In this document: piece by piece, positions 9,103 to 17,623 of the stretch | Layout: each line of letters begins with the position of its first letter | How positions within the stretch are numbered: position 1 is the stretch's first letter | From: CAVXEH01 sp963805645 | GTDB taxonomy: Bacteria; Chloroflexota; Limnocylindria; QHBO01 | DNA: 64,000 bases | Direction: 5' to 3' | Assembly (NCBI GenBank): GCA_963805645.1 | Contig: CAWDVA010000007.1 | Span: forward strand, 186,001 to 250,000 | Made by a program: the position numbers and the translations under genes | Notes under the pieces: model-generated | Seen by the model: only the letters and a program-made list of their open reading frames with translations | Databases searched by the model: none | Told to the model about the DNA's origin: nothing

Positions 9103-11319
9103 CTAGCTGACCTCGCGCGTCACGCTGGTGACGTCCTTCACCCGCTCGATGCGCGAGAGGACCCGCGAGAGCTGCTGGAGGCTGATCACCTTGAGGGTGG
9201 CGGTGATGGTGGCCATCCCGTCGGGGTGGACGCCGATGGAGGCGGCCACGATGTTGACCTTGTGCTCGGCGACGACGTTCGTGATCTCGTTGAGCAGGCC
9301 CTGGCGATCGATCGCCTCGATCCGCACCGTGATCGGGTAGGTCTGCTGCCCGGCCGCCTCCCACTCCACGTCGATGAGCCGCTCGATGTCACGCTCGGAG
9401 AGGACCGAGGGGCAGGTGGCGCGGTGGATGGTCACGCCCTTGCCCCGGGTCACGTAGCCCACGATCGGATCACCCGGGATGGGCGAGCAGCACTTCGCGA
9501 AGCGAACCAGCAGGTCGCCCACGCCCTTGACCCGGATGCCGGTCGTGGACGGGGCAGCCGGCGGCGCCACCTCGGGCAGGGCGATGGCCACGTCGTCGTG
9601 GACCTCGATCTTGCTGACCACCGATGCCGAGGAGACCGCGCCGTAGCCGATGGCGGCGTAGAAGTCGTCGAGCTCGCGGTAATGGAGCTGGCTCGCGATC
9701 TCGGTCAGCTTCTCGGTGTCGACCGAGGCGAGCGTCTCGTGGGCCAGGCGGCGCAGCTCGCGATCGAGGATGTCCTTGCCCTGGACGATGTTCTCGTCGC
9801 GCTGCTGGCGCTTGAACCACTGGCGGATCTTCTCCCGCGCCTGGTTGGTGCGGACGATGTTCAGCCAGTCGCGCGACGGGCCGTGGGCCGCCTTGGTGGT
9901 GATGATCTCGACGATGTCGCCGTTGCGCAGCTTGTAGTCGAGCGGGACGAGGCGGTTGTTGACCTTGGCACCAATCGTCCGGTGGCCGACATCGGTGTGG
10001 ATCCGGTAGGCGAAGTCAAGCGGGCCGGCGCCGGCCGGAAGGTCCTTGACGTCACCCTTGGGGGTGAAGACGAAGACCTGGTCCTGGAAGAGATCGAGCT
10101 TGAGCCCCTCCACGAACTCCGTGGCATCGGCCACCTCGCGCTGCCACTCGATGAGCTGGCGGACCCAGGCCAGCTTCTCGTCGTAGCGGCGGTCGCCGCG
10201 CGAGCCCTCCTTGTAGCGCCAGTGCGCCGCGATGCCGGCCTCCGAGACCTCGTGCATCTGGTAGGTGCGGATCTGGACCTCGAGCGGCTTCGCATCCGGG
10301 CCGATGACCGCGGTGTGCAGGCTCTGGTACATGTTCGCCTTGGGCATGGCGATGTAGTCGTCGAACTGCCCGGGGATGGGCCGCCAGATGGAGTGAACCA
10401 CGCCCAGCGCCGCGTAGCAGTCCTTCACGTCCCGGACCAGGAGCCGGATGGCGTGCAGGTCGTAGATCTCGCTGAACTCGGCGCCCTTGCGCTCCATCTT
10501 CTTGTAGATGCTGTACAGGTGCTTGGGGCGGCCGGAGATCTCCGCCTCGATGGCCACCTTGCCCAGCTCCTTGCGCAGGATGCCAATGGACTTGTTGATG
10601 AACGTCTCGCGGGCTCGGCGCCGGTCGGTGAGCAGGTCGGCCAGCTTGCGGTAGGTCTCCGGCTCGAGGTACTTGAAGGACAGGTCCTCGAGCTCCCACT
10701 TGATCTGCCACATCCCCAGCCGATGCGCCAGCGGGGCGTAGATCTCCATGGTCTGGCGAGCGATGCGCAGCTGCTTGTCCTCGGGCAGGAACTGCAGCGT
10801 GCGCATGTTGTGCAGGCGGTCAGCGAGCTTGATGACCACGACCCGCACGTCCTCGGCCATGGCCATGAACATCTTCCGGATGTTCTCCGCCTGCTGCTCC
10901 TCCATGGAGCGCGCCGATCCGAACTTCGACAGCTTGGTGACGCCATCCACCAGCCGGGTCACCTCGCGCCCGAACCGCTTCTCGATGTCGAGCAGGGTCA
11001 TGTCGGTGTCCTCGGGGACGTCGTGCAGGATGGCCGCGGCCAGGGTCTCCGCGTCCATCTGCAGGCCCGCGAGGTAATACGCCACTTCGACGGGATGCGT
11101 GACGTAGGGCTCGCCGGACGCCCGCATCTGTCCCTCGTGGGCGGCCGCGGCGACGTCGTAGGCGCGCTCGATCAGGCCGACGTTGATGCTCGGCCGATGG
11201 CGGCGCGCTTCCGCGACGACATCCTCGAGGGTGTGCGTTCCGGGCGGCCCGCTCTCCGAGGTGCGCGCGAGGCGGTGGACCACGGCCGCGGGCGCCGCAC
11301 GCAGTCGTGCGAGGTCCAT
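9103..11319 (-). CDS. rsh: Bifunctional (p)ppGpp synthetase/hydrolase (RelA/SpoT homologue)
   Basis: This enzyme makes and degrades the stringent-response alarmone. Domains in order are the HD hydrolase (VTHPVEVAYYL, HDVPEDTD near residue 100), the synthetase (YDLHAIRLLV to YQSLHTAV), TGS (VFTPKGDVKDLPAGAGPLDFAY), a helical/zinc-finger linker (KCCSPIPGD), and a C-terminal ACT domain. Both catalytic halves look intact, so I call it a long bifunctional RSH rather than a synthetase-only RelA. Its 738 residues are typical. It lies upstream of hisS and aspS and could tie charging capacity to the stringent response. Confidence 0.95.
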   Translation of the reverse strand: MDLARLRAAPAAVVHRLARTSESGPPGTHTLEDVVAEARRHRPSINVGLIERAYDVAAAAHEGQMRASGEPYVTHPVEVAYYLAGLQMDAETLAAAILHDVPEDTDMTLLDIEKRFGREVTRLVDGVTKLSKFGSARSMEEQQAENIRKMFMAMAEDVRVVVIKLADRLHNMRTLQFLPEDKQLRIARQTMEIYAPLAHRLGMWQIKWELEDLSFKYLEPETYRKLADLLTDRRRARETFINKSIGILRKELGKVAIEAEISGRPKHLYSIYKKMERKGAEFSEIYDLHAIRLLVRDVKDCYAALGVVHSIWRPIPGQFDDYIAMPKANMYQSLHTAVIGPDAKPLEVQIRTYQMHEVSEAGIAAHWRYKEGSRGDRRYDEKLAWVRQLIEWQREVADATEFVEGLKLDLFQDQVFVFTPKGDVKDLPAGAGPLDFAYRIHTDVGHRTIGAKVNNRLVPLDYKLRNGDIVEIITTKAAHGPSRDWLNIVRTNQAREKIRQWFKRQQRDENIVQGKDILDRELRRLAHETLASVDTEKLTEIASQLHYRELDDFYAAIGYGAVSSASVVSKIEVHDDVAIALPEVAPPAAPSTTGIRVKGVGDLLVRFAKCCSPIPGDPIVGYVTRGKGVTIHRATCPSVLSERDIERLIDVEWEAAGQQTYPITVRIEAIDRQGLLNEITNVVAEHKVNIVAASIGVHPDGMATITATLKVISLQQLSRVLSRIERVKDVTSVTREVS

Positions 11320-11365
11320 GGTCGGGCGATGGTAGCACGCGGCGAGGCCGTCTCCCCGACGCCGG

Positions 11366-13489
11366 TCAGCGGCGCGCCAGGCCCCGAAGCGAGGAGGCGA
11401 CGCCGCGCAGGCGGTAGACGACTGGGTCCACCACCAGGTCCCAGGATCCGGCCCAGGAGACGAAGCGTCCGCCGAATCCCTTCTTGAACAGGCTGTACCC
11501 GTACCACGGGTGCTCGGGCCCGGCGTCGGCTGGCGCCACGCCCCACAGGTCGTGGACCCGGGCGCCCATGTCGCGGGCCGACCGCATCATCTGCCACTGG
11601 GCCGCGTAGGACGCGAAGCGCTTCGTCTCTCCCTTCGCCTCGCGTATGGAGCCCGAATACAGGTAGATGGAGCGGTCGCCCTCGACCACCAGCAGGCACG
11701 CCGATTCGAGAGCACCGTGGTATCGCGCCCGGACGATCCGCGCCCGCCCCGCTCCGGCCAGGCCGCGCCAGGCGATCCGGTACCGGTCGAGGCTCGGGAG
11801 GCGATAGTTTGCGCGGTCCAGCGTCCTGGTCACGATCCCGTGCAGCTCGGTGAGCGCCTCGTCGTCGTCCGGGTCGGCGGTGACGCTCGTCTCGACGCCC
11901 TCGCGGGCCGATCTGCGGACCGCGTAGCGGGTGTCCTTGTCGAACGTCGCCAGCAGCGCCTCGTCGTCGGGGAGCAGGTCCACCAGCCGGGTGTCCGGCG
12001 TCTGGAGCGTCGCTGGCACGCGCCGCAGGCCGGCCGCATCGAAGAGCGCCGCGGCGGCCGTGTCGCGCTCCACCCGGGGCTCGATGCGCACCGCGATCGC
12101 CTGGTCCACCGTCGCGGCGCGTCGCAGCCCCTCGACCAGCAGGTTGAACCGGCCGGTCGCACGTGGGTCCGCATAGTCGAGGACGGGGCCGCGGGGGACG
12201 TACCAGAACGAGCGACCCAGGCTGGTCCGTCTCACCTGGACCGCGCAGATGGCCACCATGCGCCCCTCCTCCTCGACCAGGAAGCGGCGCTGGGGCTCCC
12301 CGTCGAAGGCGGCGACATCGGCCCAGGCCCAGTCGTGGAGCACGTCGCCGGACGGGACGGATTCGAGCAGGGCCTGCCAGGCGGCGGCATCGGCACCGGT
12401 CGCCTCGCGGAAGCCCTCGGGGAAGGTGTTGCGGCGCGCCCGCCGCTGCTGCCGCGCGTCGCGCCAGCCGGTGTAGCGGTCACGTGCCGAGAGCGCGGCC
12501 CGGACGGCCAGGTCGCCGGCCCTGCTGACGGGCAGGTCCCTGGCTCCCACCAGCGTGACCAGGGTCCCGCCGAAGCCCTCCTTGAACCGCGCGATGCCCT
12601 CGGTCGGCTGGCCCCACAGGTCGTAGCGCGCAAACCCCTCGGCGCGCAGGGCCAGCATTGCCTCCCACTTGACCAGGTAGTTGGCGCGCTCACGGGTGCC
12701 CTCGTCGGTCGAGCCGCCGTAGAGCTCGGCGACGTGGTCGCCGCAGGCGATGTGAAAGAGCGTGGCGATCCGTGTGCCGTCGCGGACCGCGAAGAACAGG
12801 CGCGCCCGGTTGGCGTCCGCGAGCGCGTCCCAGACCCGCTGGTAGTAGGCGGCGGGACGGGTGTTGAAGCCGGCACGATCACCGGTGCCTCCCAGGATTG
12901 CGTGGAAGTCCGCGAGCGCGGCAGCAACCGCCTCCGGGGGCGCGGAGCCGTCAAACCGCTCGAGGGTGATCCCCGCGCGCGCCGCCTGGCCCAGGTACTG
13001 GCGGTGCTTCTTGCGCAGATCGCCGCGCAGCGCATCCTCGGATCGGGTGAGGTCCACGTACCGCGTGACGGCCGGCTGCACTGCCGGCGCCGGGCGCCAG
13101 ATCTCCGGAGTGAGGCGAGCGGCGAGGCGCGAATCGGCCGGAGCTTCCGGCTCGATGCGAACGGTTGCCACCCGCTCCCGCTCGGCGAGGCGGCGCATTG
13201 CGGCGACCAGCTCGAACCAGGTCGTGTCGTCGTCGAGGTCGCCCACCGGGCCACGCGGGACGTAGGCCAGGCCCGCCCCGATCCCCGGGACGCGCCGCAC
13301 CATCAGCTGGGCGCCGGCGCGGATCTCGCCCGCGTCCCGGTGGCCCAGCGCCAGGCGGAACGGCTCCCAGCCGGCCTCGCGCCGCAACTCTCCCCAGGCC
13401 CACAGCTGCGAGAAGGACCGGTAGGGCGCCGCCTCCACGAAGGCGTCCCAGCGGGTCGCATCGGCTTCGAGCCAGGCATCCATGGTCAT
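11366..13489 (-). CDS. Tandem FemAB/FemX-type aminoacyltransferase (two modules in one chain)
   Basis: FemX-type enzymes use aminoacyl-tRNA to add residues to the peptidoglycan stem or side chain. A normal member is about 340-420 residues. This one has 707 and is an internal duplication. Module 1 (about 1-345) has WAWGELRR, LRKKHRQYLGQA and YDLWGQPTEGIARFKEGFGG. Module 2 (about 365-707) has DWAWADV, DKDTRYAVRRSA and HDLWG followed by YSLFKKGFGG. The ATG at 13489 overlaps the murE stop (ATGA), so the two are translationally coupled and the substrate is almost certainly a murein precursor. Confidence 0.88.
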   Translation of the reverse strand: MTMDAWLEADATRWDAFVEAAPYRSFSQLWAWGELRREAGWEPFRLALGHRDAGEIRAGAQLMVRRVPGIGAGLAYVPRGPVGDLDDDTTWFELVAAMRRLAERERVATVRIEPEAPADSRLAARLTPEIWRPAPAVQPAVTRYVDLTRSEDALRGDLRKKHRQYLGQAARAGITLERFDGSAPPEAVAAALADFHAILGGTGDRAGFNTRPAAYYQRVWDALADANRARLFFAVRDGTRIATLFHIACGDHVAELYGGSTDEGTRERANYLVKWEAMLALRAEGFARYDLWGQPTEGIARFKEGFGGTLVTLVGARDLPVSRAGDLAVRAALSARDRYTGWRDARQQRRARRNTFPEGFREATGADAAAWQALLESVPSGDVLHDWAWADVAAFDGEPQRRFLVEEEGRMVAICAVQVRRTSLGRSFWYVPRGPVLDYADPRATGRFNLLVEGLRRAATVDQAIAVRIEPRVERDTAAAALFDAAGLRRVPATLQTPDTRLVDLLPDDEALLATFDKDTRYAVRRSAREGVETSVTADPDDDEALTELHGIVTRTLDRANYRLPSLDRYRIAWRGLAGAGRARIVRARYHGALESACLLVVEGDRSIYLYSGSIREAKGETKRFASYAAQWQMMRSARDMGARVHDLWGVAPADAGPEHPWYGYSLFKKGFGGRFVSWAGSWDLVVDPVVYRLRGVASSLRGLARR

Positions 13490-15015
13490 CTGCCGTCCGC
13501 CCCGAAGCCGGCCGCTCGCAGCTCCTGGCGGGCGACCTCGGCTTCGTCCCACCAGACCGATCCGTCCGCTCCGAAGATGTTGTGCTCGTGACCCTTACCG
13601 GCCAGGAGGATCGTGTCGCCCTCCCGCGCAACGTGCAGGGCATGGGCGATGGCCCCACGACGATCGTTGATGACCCACAGGTCGGTGCCGTCCCGCGCGC
13701 CGGCGGCCCGGGCACCCTCCGCGATCTGGCGGTTCACCTCGTCGGGGTCCTCGCCACGCGGATCCTCGTCGGTGACCACCACCGCGTCGGCCAGCTCGGC
13801 GGCGATGCGCCCCATGGCCGGTCGCTTGAGAACGTCGCGCTCGCCGGCGGACCCGAAGACGGCGATGAGCCGTCCGGGGGTGATGGGACGCAGGATGCGA
13901 AGGATCTTCTCCAGCGCGTCGGGCGAGTGGGCGTAGTCCACGATCACGCTGAAGGGCTGTCCCAGGTCGATGCGTTCCATGCGACCGGCCACCGATCGCG
14001 CGTGGCCCAGCGCATCGGCCGCCAGGTTCGCGTCGATTCCCCACCCGATGGCGAAGGCGAAGGCGGCCATCGCGTTCTCGACGTTGAACGCGCCGGGCAG
14101 GGGGACGGTGAACGTCCCCGACCAGCCCGGTGCCTCGACTCCGATCGCGCTGCCGTCCGCGCGGACATCGACCGTCGTGGCCCGAACCTCGGCGTCGGGA
14201 TGGCGACCGTAGCTGAGCACCCGATCGCGCGCGGCCGCGCGGAAGACGGGCCAGCTCGGGTCGTCCCGGTTGAGGACCGCCATCGGCGTCTCCCGCACCA
14301 GGAGTGTCTTCGCTTCGCGGTAGGCCTCGAAGGTGCCGTGGAACTCGAGGTGCTCGTGGGTCAGGTTGGTGACCACGCCGGCCCGGTAGCGGCAGTTCCG
14401 GACGCGACCCAGCGCCAGTCCGTGTGACGAGGTCTCGATCACCGCGCTGTCGTTGCCGGCCGCCACCATCCGCGCCAGCAGCTCCTGGAGCTCGAGCGCC
14501 TCAGGGGTGGTGGCCCGGGTCAGGTTGTCGCTGAGCTCGCTCCCGACCTGCACGTTCACCGTCCCCAGCAGGCCGGGCCGGGCCCCGGCCGCCTGCAGGA
14601 TCTGAGCGCACAGCGAGGTCACCGTTGTCTTCCCGTTGGTGCCGGTCACGCCGATGGTGGCCAGCCTGCGACTGGGCTCGCCGAACCACAGGTCCGCGGC
14701 ATCGGCCAGGGCATGGCGAGCGTTGGCCACCACCAGCTGTGGAATCCCGACGTCGACCGGATGCTCGACCACCGCTGCACGCGCGCCGCGGCCGGCCGCT
14801 TCGGCCACGTACCGGTGTCCGTCGGTGTGCTCCCCGGGAACCGCGAAGAACAGGTGATCCGGACCGACCCGTCGCGAGTCGTACGCAAGACCGCGGACCT
14901 CGCCCACCGGCAGGCCCTCCACTCGCTCCGGCGCGATTCGGTCCGTCAGCGTGCCGAGCCCCATGCTCCCGCCTGCCGGCCCCACCGTCCGCGGATCCAT
15001 CGGCGCGGCGCTCAC
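13486..15015 (-). CDS. murE: UDP-MurNAc-tripeptide synthetase MurE
   Basis: MurE adds the third residue (a diamino acid) to UDP-MurNAc-L-Ala-D-Glu using ATP. The N-terminal domain binds UDP (AYDSRRVGPDHLFFAVPG). The ATP loop is GVTGTNGKTT, then THEHLEFHGT and the C-terminal VDYAHSPDAL. The specificity stretch reads DEDPR at 416-420 where meso-DAP enzymes have DNPR, so the amino acid added is uncertain. The GTG at 15015 overlaps the murJ stop (GTGA). Its 509 residues fit the family. Confidence 0.94.
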   Translation of the reverse strand: MSAAPMDPRTVGPAGGSMGLGTLTDRIAPERVEGLPVGEVRGLAYDSRRVGPDHLFFAVPGEHTDGHRYVAEAAGRGARAAVVEHPVDVGIPQLVVANARHALADAADLWFGEPSRRLATIGVTGTNGKTTVTSLCAQILQAAGARPGLLGTVNVQVGSELSDNLTRATTPEALELQELLARMVAAGNDSAVIETSSHGLALGRVRNCRYRAGVVTNLTHEHLEFHGTFEAYREAKTLLVRETPMAVLNRDDPSWPVFRAAARDRVLSYGRHPDAEVRATTVDVRADGSAIGVEAPGWSGTFTVPLPGAFNVENAMAAFAFAIGWGIDANLAADALGHARSVAGRMERIDLGQPFSVIVDYAHSPDALEKILRILRPITPGRLIAVFGSAGERDVLKRPAMGRIAAELADAVVVTDEDPRGEDPDEVNRQIAEGARAAGARDGTDLWVINDRRGAIAHALHVAREGDTILLAGKGHEHNIFGADGSVWWDEAEVARQELRAAGFGADGR

Positions 15016-16640
15016 GGGGTTGCCTCCGAACCCCTGCGGCGCCGGAACCGTCCGCCCACCAGCCGCCGCAGCTCGCCAATCTCCGGTGAGCGCAGGGCGC
15101 CCGCCACGACGAGGAAGATGGCCGCGCCCAGCCCAGCCAGCACGAGCAGCGCCACCAGGCGGCCGAGGGCGTTGGTCAGGAGGCCCCCGGCCGAGGCTTC
15201 GGTGACCTGGAGGGCTCCGAGCATGAGGAGCGCCGCCGCGGTCCCCGCGGCGACCGAACGCGCGAGCGAGCGGAGGATGGCCTGTCCATCGATCCCCCCC
15301 AGCCGGCCGCGCAGTGCCCAGACCAGGCCGATGACCTCGAGGGTCGCGGTGACCGAGAGGGCCAGCGCCAGCCCGTCGACGCGCATGGGTCCGGCGAGCC
15401 AGGCCATGAGGGGCACGTTGAGGACCACGGCAACGATGGCCCACAGGACCGGCGTTCGCGTGTCCTGCAGCGCGTAGAAGGCCCGTGCCAGGACCGGGAC
15501 GAGAACCTGGGCACCCAGGCCGAGGGTGAAGAACAGGAGCGCCTCCGCCGTGCGTTCGGTGGACTGCGCGCTGAAGAGCCCGTACTGGAAGAAGACGGCC
15601 GTCAGCGGTCCACGCAGGACGATCATGATCGCAGTCAGCGGCGCCGCGACGAACAGGAGCACGCGCAGGGACTGCGCCAGCTGGGCGCGAACCTCGCGGA
15701 TGCGTCCCAGCGCGGCATCTCGCGAAAGGCGCGGGAAGAGGGCGATGGCGATCGACACGCCCACGACGCCCACGGGCACCTGCATCAGCTGGAACGCGTA
15801 GTTGTAGGCGGTCACGCTCCCTTCGGGCATGGTGCTTGCCAGGACCGTGCTGGCGATGAAGTTGACCTGCACGGCGGCCAGCCCCAGGGTGCGTGGTCCC
15901 ATGAGCCACGCCACGCGTCGCACGCCCGGGTGCCGCAGCGAGACCGTCAGATCGTAGCGTTGGCCCACCGAGGCCAGGTTCGGGAGCTGGATGACGAGGT
16001 GCGCCAGCGAACCGACCGCCACGCCCACCGCAAGCCCCTCGACCCCCATGACCGGCGCCAGGAAGATGGCGGCGATGATGATCGCGACGTTGTAGACCAG
16101 CGGCGCGATCGCAGGCACGGTGAACCGCTCGTAGCTGTTCAGGATGCCCGACACCACCGCACCCATGCCGATGAAGACCGGGCTCAGCAGCATGACCCGG
16201 GTCATGCGCACCGTGAGCTCAGTGGTCGGTGCGTCGAACCCGGGGGTGACGGCCGGCACGATCCACGGGGCGAAGATCGCCATCACCAGGCTCACGCCGG
16301 CCAGGGCGATGAGAACCAGGTTGATCACGCTGCTCGCCAGGCGCCACGCCTCCACCTCGTCCTCTCGGGCCCGGTACCCCTGGAAGACGGGAATCAGCGC
16401 CGCCGAGAGCGCGCCGGCCACGACCAGCTGGAAGATCGCGTCCGGGATGCGGAAGGCCGCGAAGTACGCGTCGAGCTCGCGGCTGGCGCCGAACTGTGAG
16501 CCGATGACCAGCAGGCGCAGCCAGCCCAGCGCTCGGCTCGCCAGCGCGGCCACGGTGAGGACCAGGCTGGCCCGCACCAGCACGCGCCCGGCGGAGGGCT
16601 CACGCCGCGCCGCGGTCGCGCCGGGCGCCTCGTCGCTCAC
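15012..16640 (-). CDS. murJ: Lipid II flippase MurJ
   Basis: This is a MATE-like membrane protein that flips lipid II across the membrane. Its 542 residues hold about 14 hydrophobic segments. The family N terminus is present (LVRASLVLTVAALASRALGW, then GASRELDAYFAAFRIPD), as are GALSAALIPVF and the later PVLARAFYALQDTRTPV. A cytoplasmic basic tail ends the protein. The stop overlaps the murE start, and the start overlaps the xer stop by 4 bp, so xer-murJ-murE-femAB form one tight unit. Confidence 0.94.
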   Translation of the reverse strand: MSDEAPGATAARREPSAGRVLVRASLVLTVAALASRALGWLRLLVIGSQFGASRELDAYFAAFRIPDAIFQLVVAGALSAALIPVFQGYRAREDEVEAWRLASSVINLVLIALAGVSLVMAIFAPWIVPAVTPGFDAPTTELTVRMTRVMLLSPVFIGMGAVVSGILNSYERFTVPAIAPLVYNVAIIIAAIFLAPVMGVEGLAVGVAVGSLAHLVIQLPNLASVGQRYDLTVSLRHPGVRRVAWLMGPRTLGLAAVQVNFIASTVLASTMPEGSVTAYNYAFQLMQVPVGVVGVSIAIALFPRLSRDAALGRIREVRAQLAQSLRVLLFVAAPLTAIMIVLRGPLTAVFFQYGLFSAQSTERTAEALLFFTLGLGAQVLVPVLARAFYALQDTRTPVLWAIVAVVLNVPLMAWLAGPMRVDGLALALSVTATLEVIGLVWALRGRLGGIDGQAILRSLARSVAAGTAAALLMLGALQVTEASAGGLLTNALGRLVALLVLAGLGAAIFLVVAGALRSPEIGELRRLVGGRFRRRRGSEATP

Positions 16641-17623
16641 CGGGATGCGGCGCGGCCCGGCCCGGGTCGCGTCGAGCGCGGGTGCGCGGCCCGGTAGGCG
16701 GTGCGCAGCGCCGCGTCAGAGAGGTGCGTGTAGATCTGGGTGGTGGCGAGGTTCGCGTGGCCCAGCAGCTCCTGCACCGTGCGCAGGTCCGCGCCGCCCT
16801 CCAGCAGGTGCGTGGCGAACGAATGGCGCAGCGTATGGGGCGAGGTTCCGGCAGGGACGCCGGCCGCCTCGACCCAGCGGTCGACGATCAGCCGCGCGCC
16901 CCGCGCGCTCAACGCCCCACCGCGCTGGTTGAGGAAGACCGCCTCGGTCGACCTGGCGCCCGCTTGCGCGGCGAGCAGCGGGCGCGCGTGGGCCAGGTAG
17001 GAGCGAAGCGCGGCCTGCGCCGGACGTCCGAAGACGGCCTCGCGCTCCTTGTTCCCCTTGCCAATGACTCGCATCCGCCGTCGCTCGAGGTCCACCCGGC
17101 CCAGGTTCAGGCCCGCGGCCTCGGAGATGCGGATGCCCGTCGCATACAGCAGCTCCAGCAGGGCGGCGTCGCGAGACACGGCCGCGCGGTCGATCTCCAG
17201 CGCCGGCCGGCGTCGGCGCGTCCGCTCGGCGTGGAACGGGGCCTCCACCAGGCGTGCCGCCTCCTCGACGCCCAGCACGCGCGGCAGGCGGCGGGGACGG
17301 CGCGGGGTGCGCACCCCCACCAGCGGGTCCTTCGCGAGCCATCCCTCGCGCATGGCGTGCCGGTAGAAGGAGCGCACGGCGGAGAGCTTGGACCCCACGG
17401 AGCTGGCCGCGAGGCCGCGATCTGCCAGGTCGGCGAGGTACGCCCGCACCGTGGTTCGGTCGGGATCCTCCCACCGCACCCCGCGCTGTTCGAGGAACGC
17501 GAGGAACTCCCCCGCGTTGCGGCGGTACTCCTCGATGGTCCGCCCTGATGCGTTCCGTCCGGAGAGATGAGCGAGGAAGCGCTCCAGCGCCGGGGCCGCC
17601 GTGCCGCGCGGCTGGTCAGCCAC
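16637..17623 (-). CDS. xerD: Xer-family tyrosine recombinase (XerC/XerD-like)
   Basis: It probably resolves chromosome dimers at dif, acting as one of a Xer pair. After a variable N terminus come the SAM-like core-binding domain (FLAHLSGRNAS to AVRSFYRHAMREGW) and the catalytic domain. The latter has Arg in ATGIRISEAAGL, Lys in GKGNKER, HTLRHSFATHLLEGG, LLGHANLATTQIYTH and the nucleophile Tyr, so all active residues are present. I prefer the GTG at 17623 (328 residues, small overlap with the topA stop) over a start at 17746. Order topA-xer matches many Gram-positive genomes. XerC or XerD cannot be told apart here. Confidence 0.85.
   Translation of the reverse strand: MADQPRGTAAPALERFLAHLSGRNASGRTIEEYRRNAGEFLAFLEQRGVRWEDPDRTTVRAYLADLADRGLAASSVGSKLSAVRSFYRHAMREGWLAKDPLVGVRTPRRPRRLPRVLGVEEAARLVEAPFHAERTRRRRPALEIDRAAVSRDAALLELLYATGIRISEAAGLNLGRVDLERRRMRVIGKGNKEREAVFGRPAQAALRSYLAHARPLLAAQAGARSTEAVFLNQRGGALSARGARLIVDRWVEAAGVPAGTSPHTLRHSFATHLLEGGADLRTVQELLGHANLATTQIYTHLSDAALRTAYRAAHPRSTRPGPGRAASR

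Noticed and set aside
16637..17623. The Xer-like recombinase as the integrase of the island
   Set aside because: It sits 23 kb away in a conserved topA-xer-murJ order and looks like the housekeeping Xer. It could act in trans, but nothing in the sequence links it to the island.
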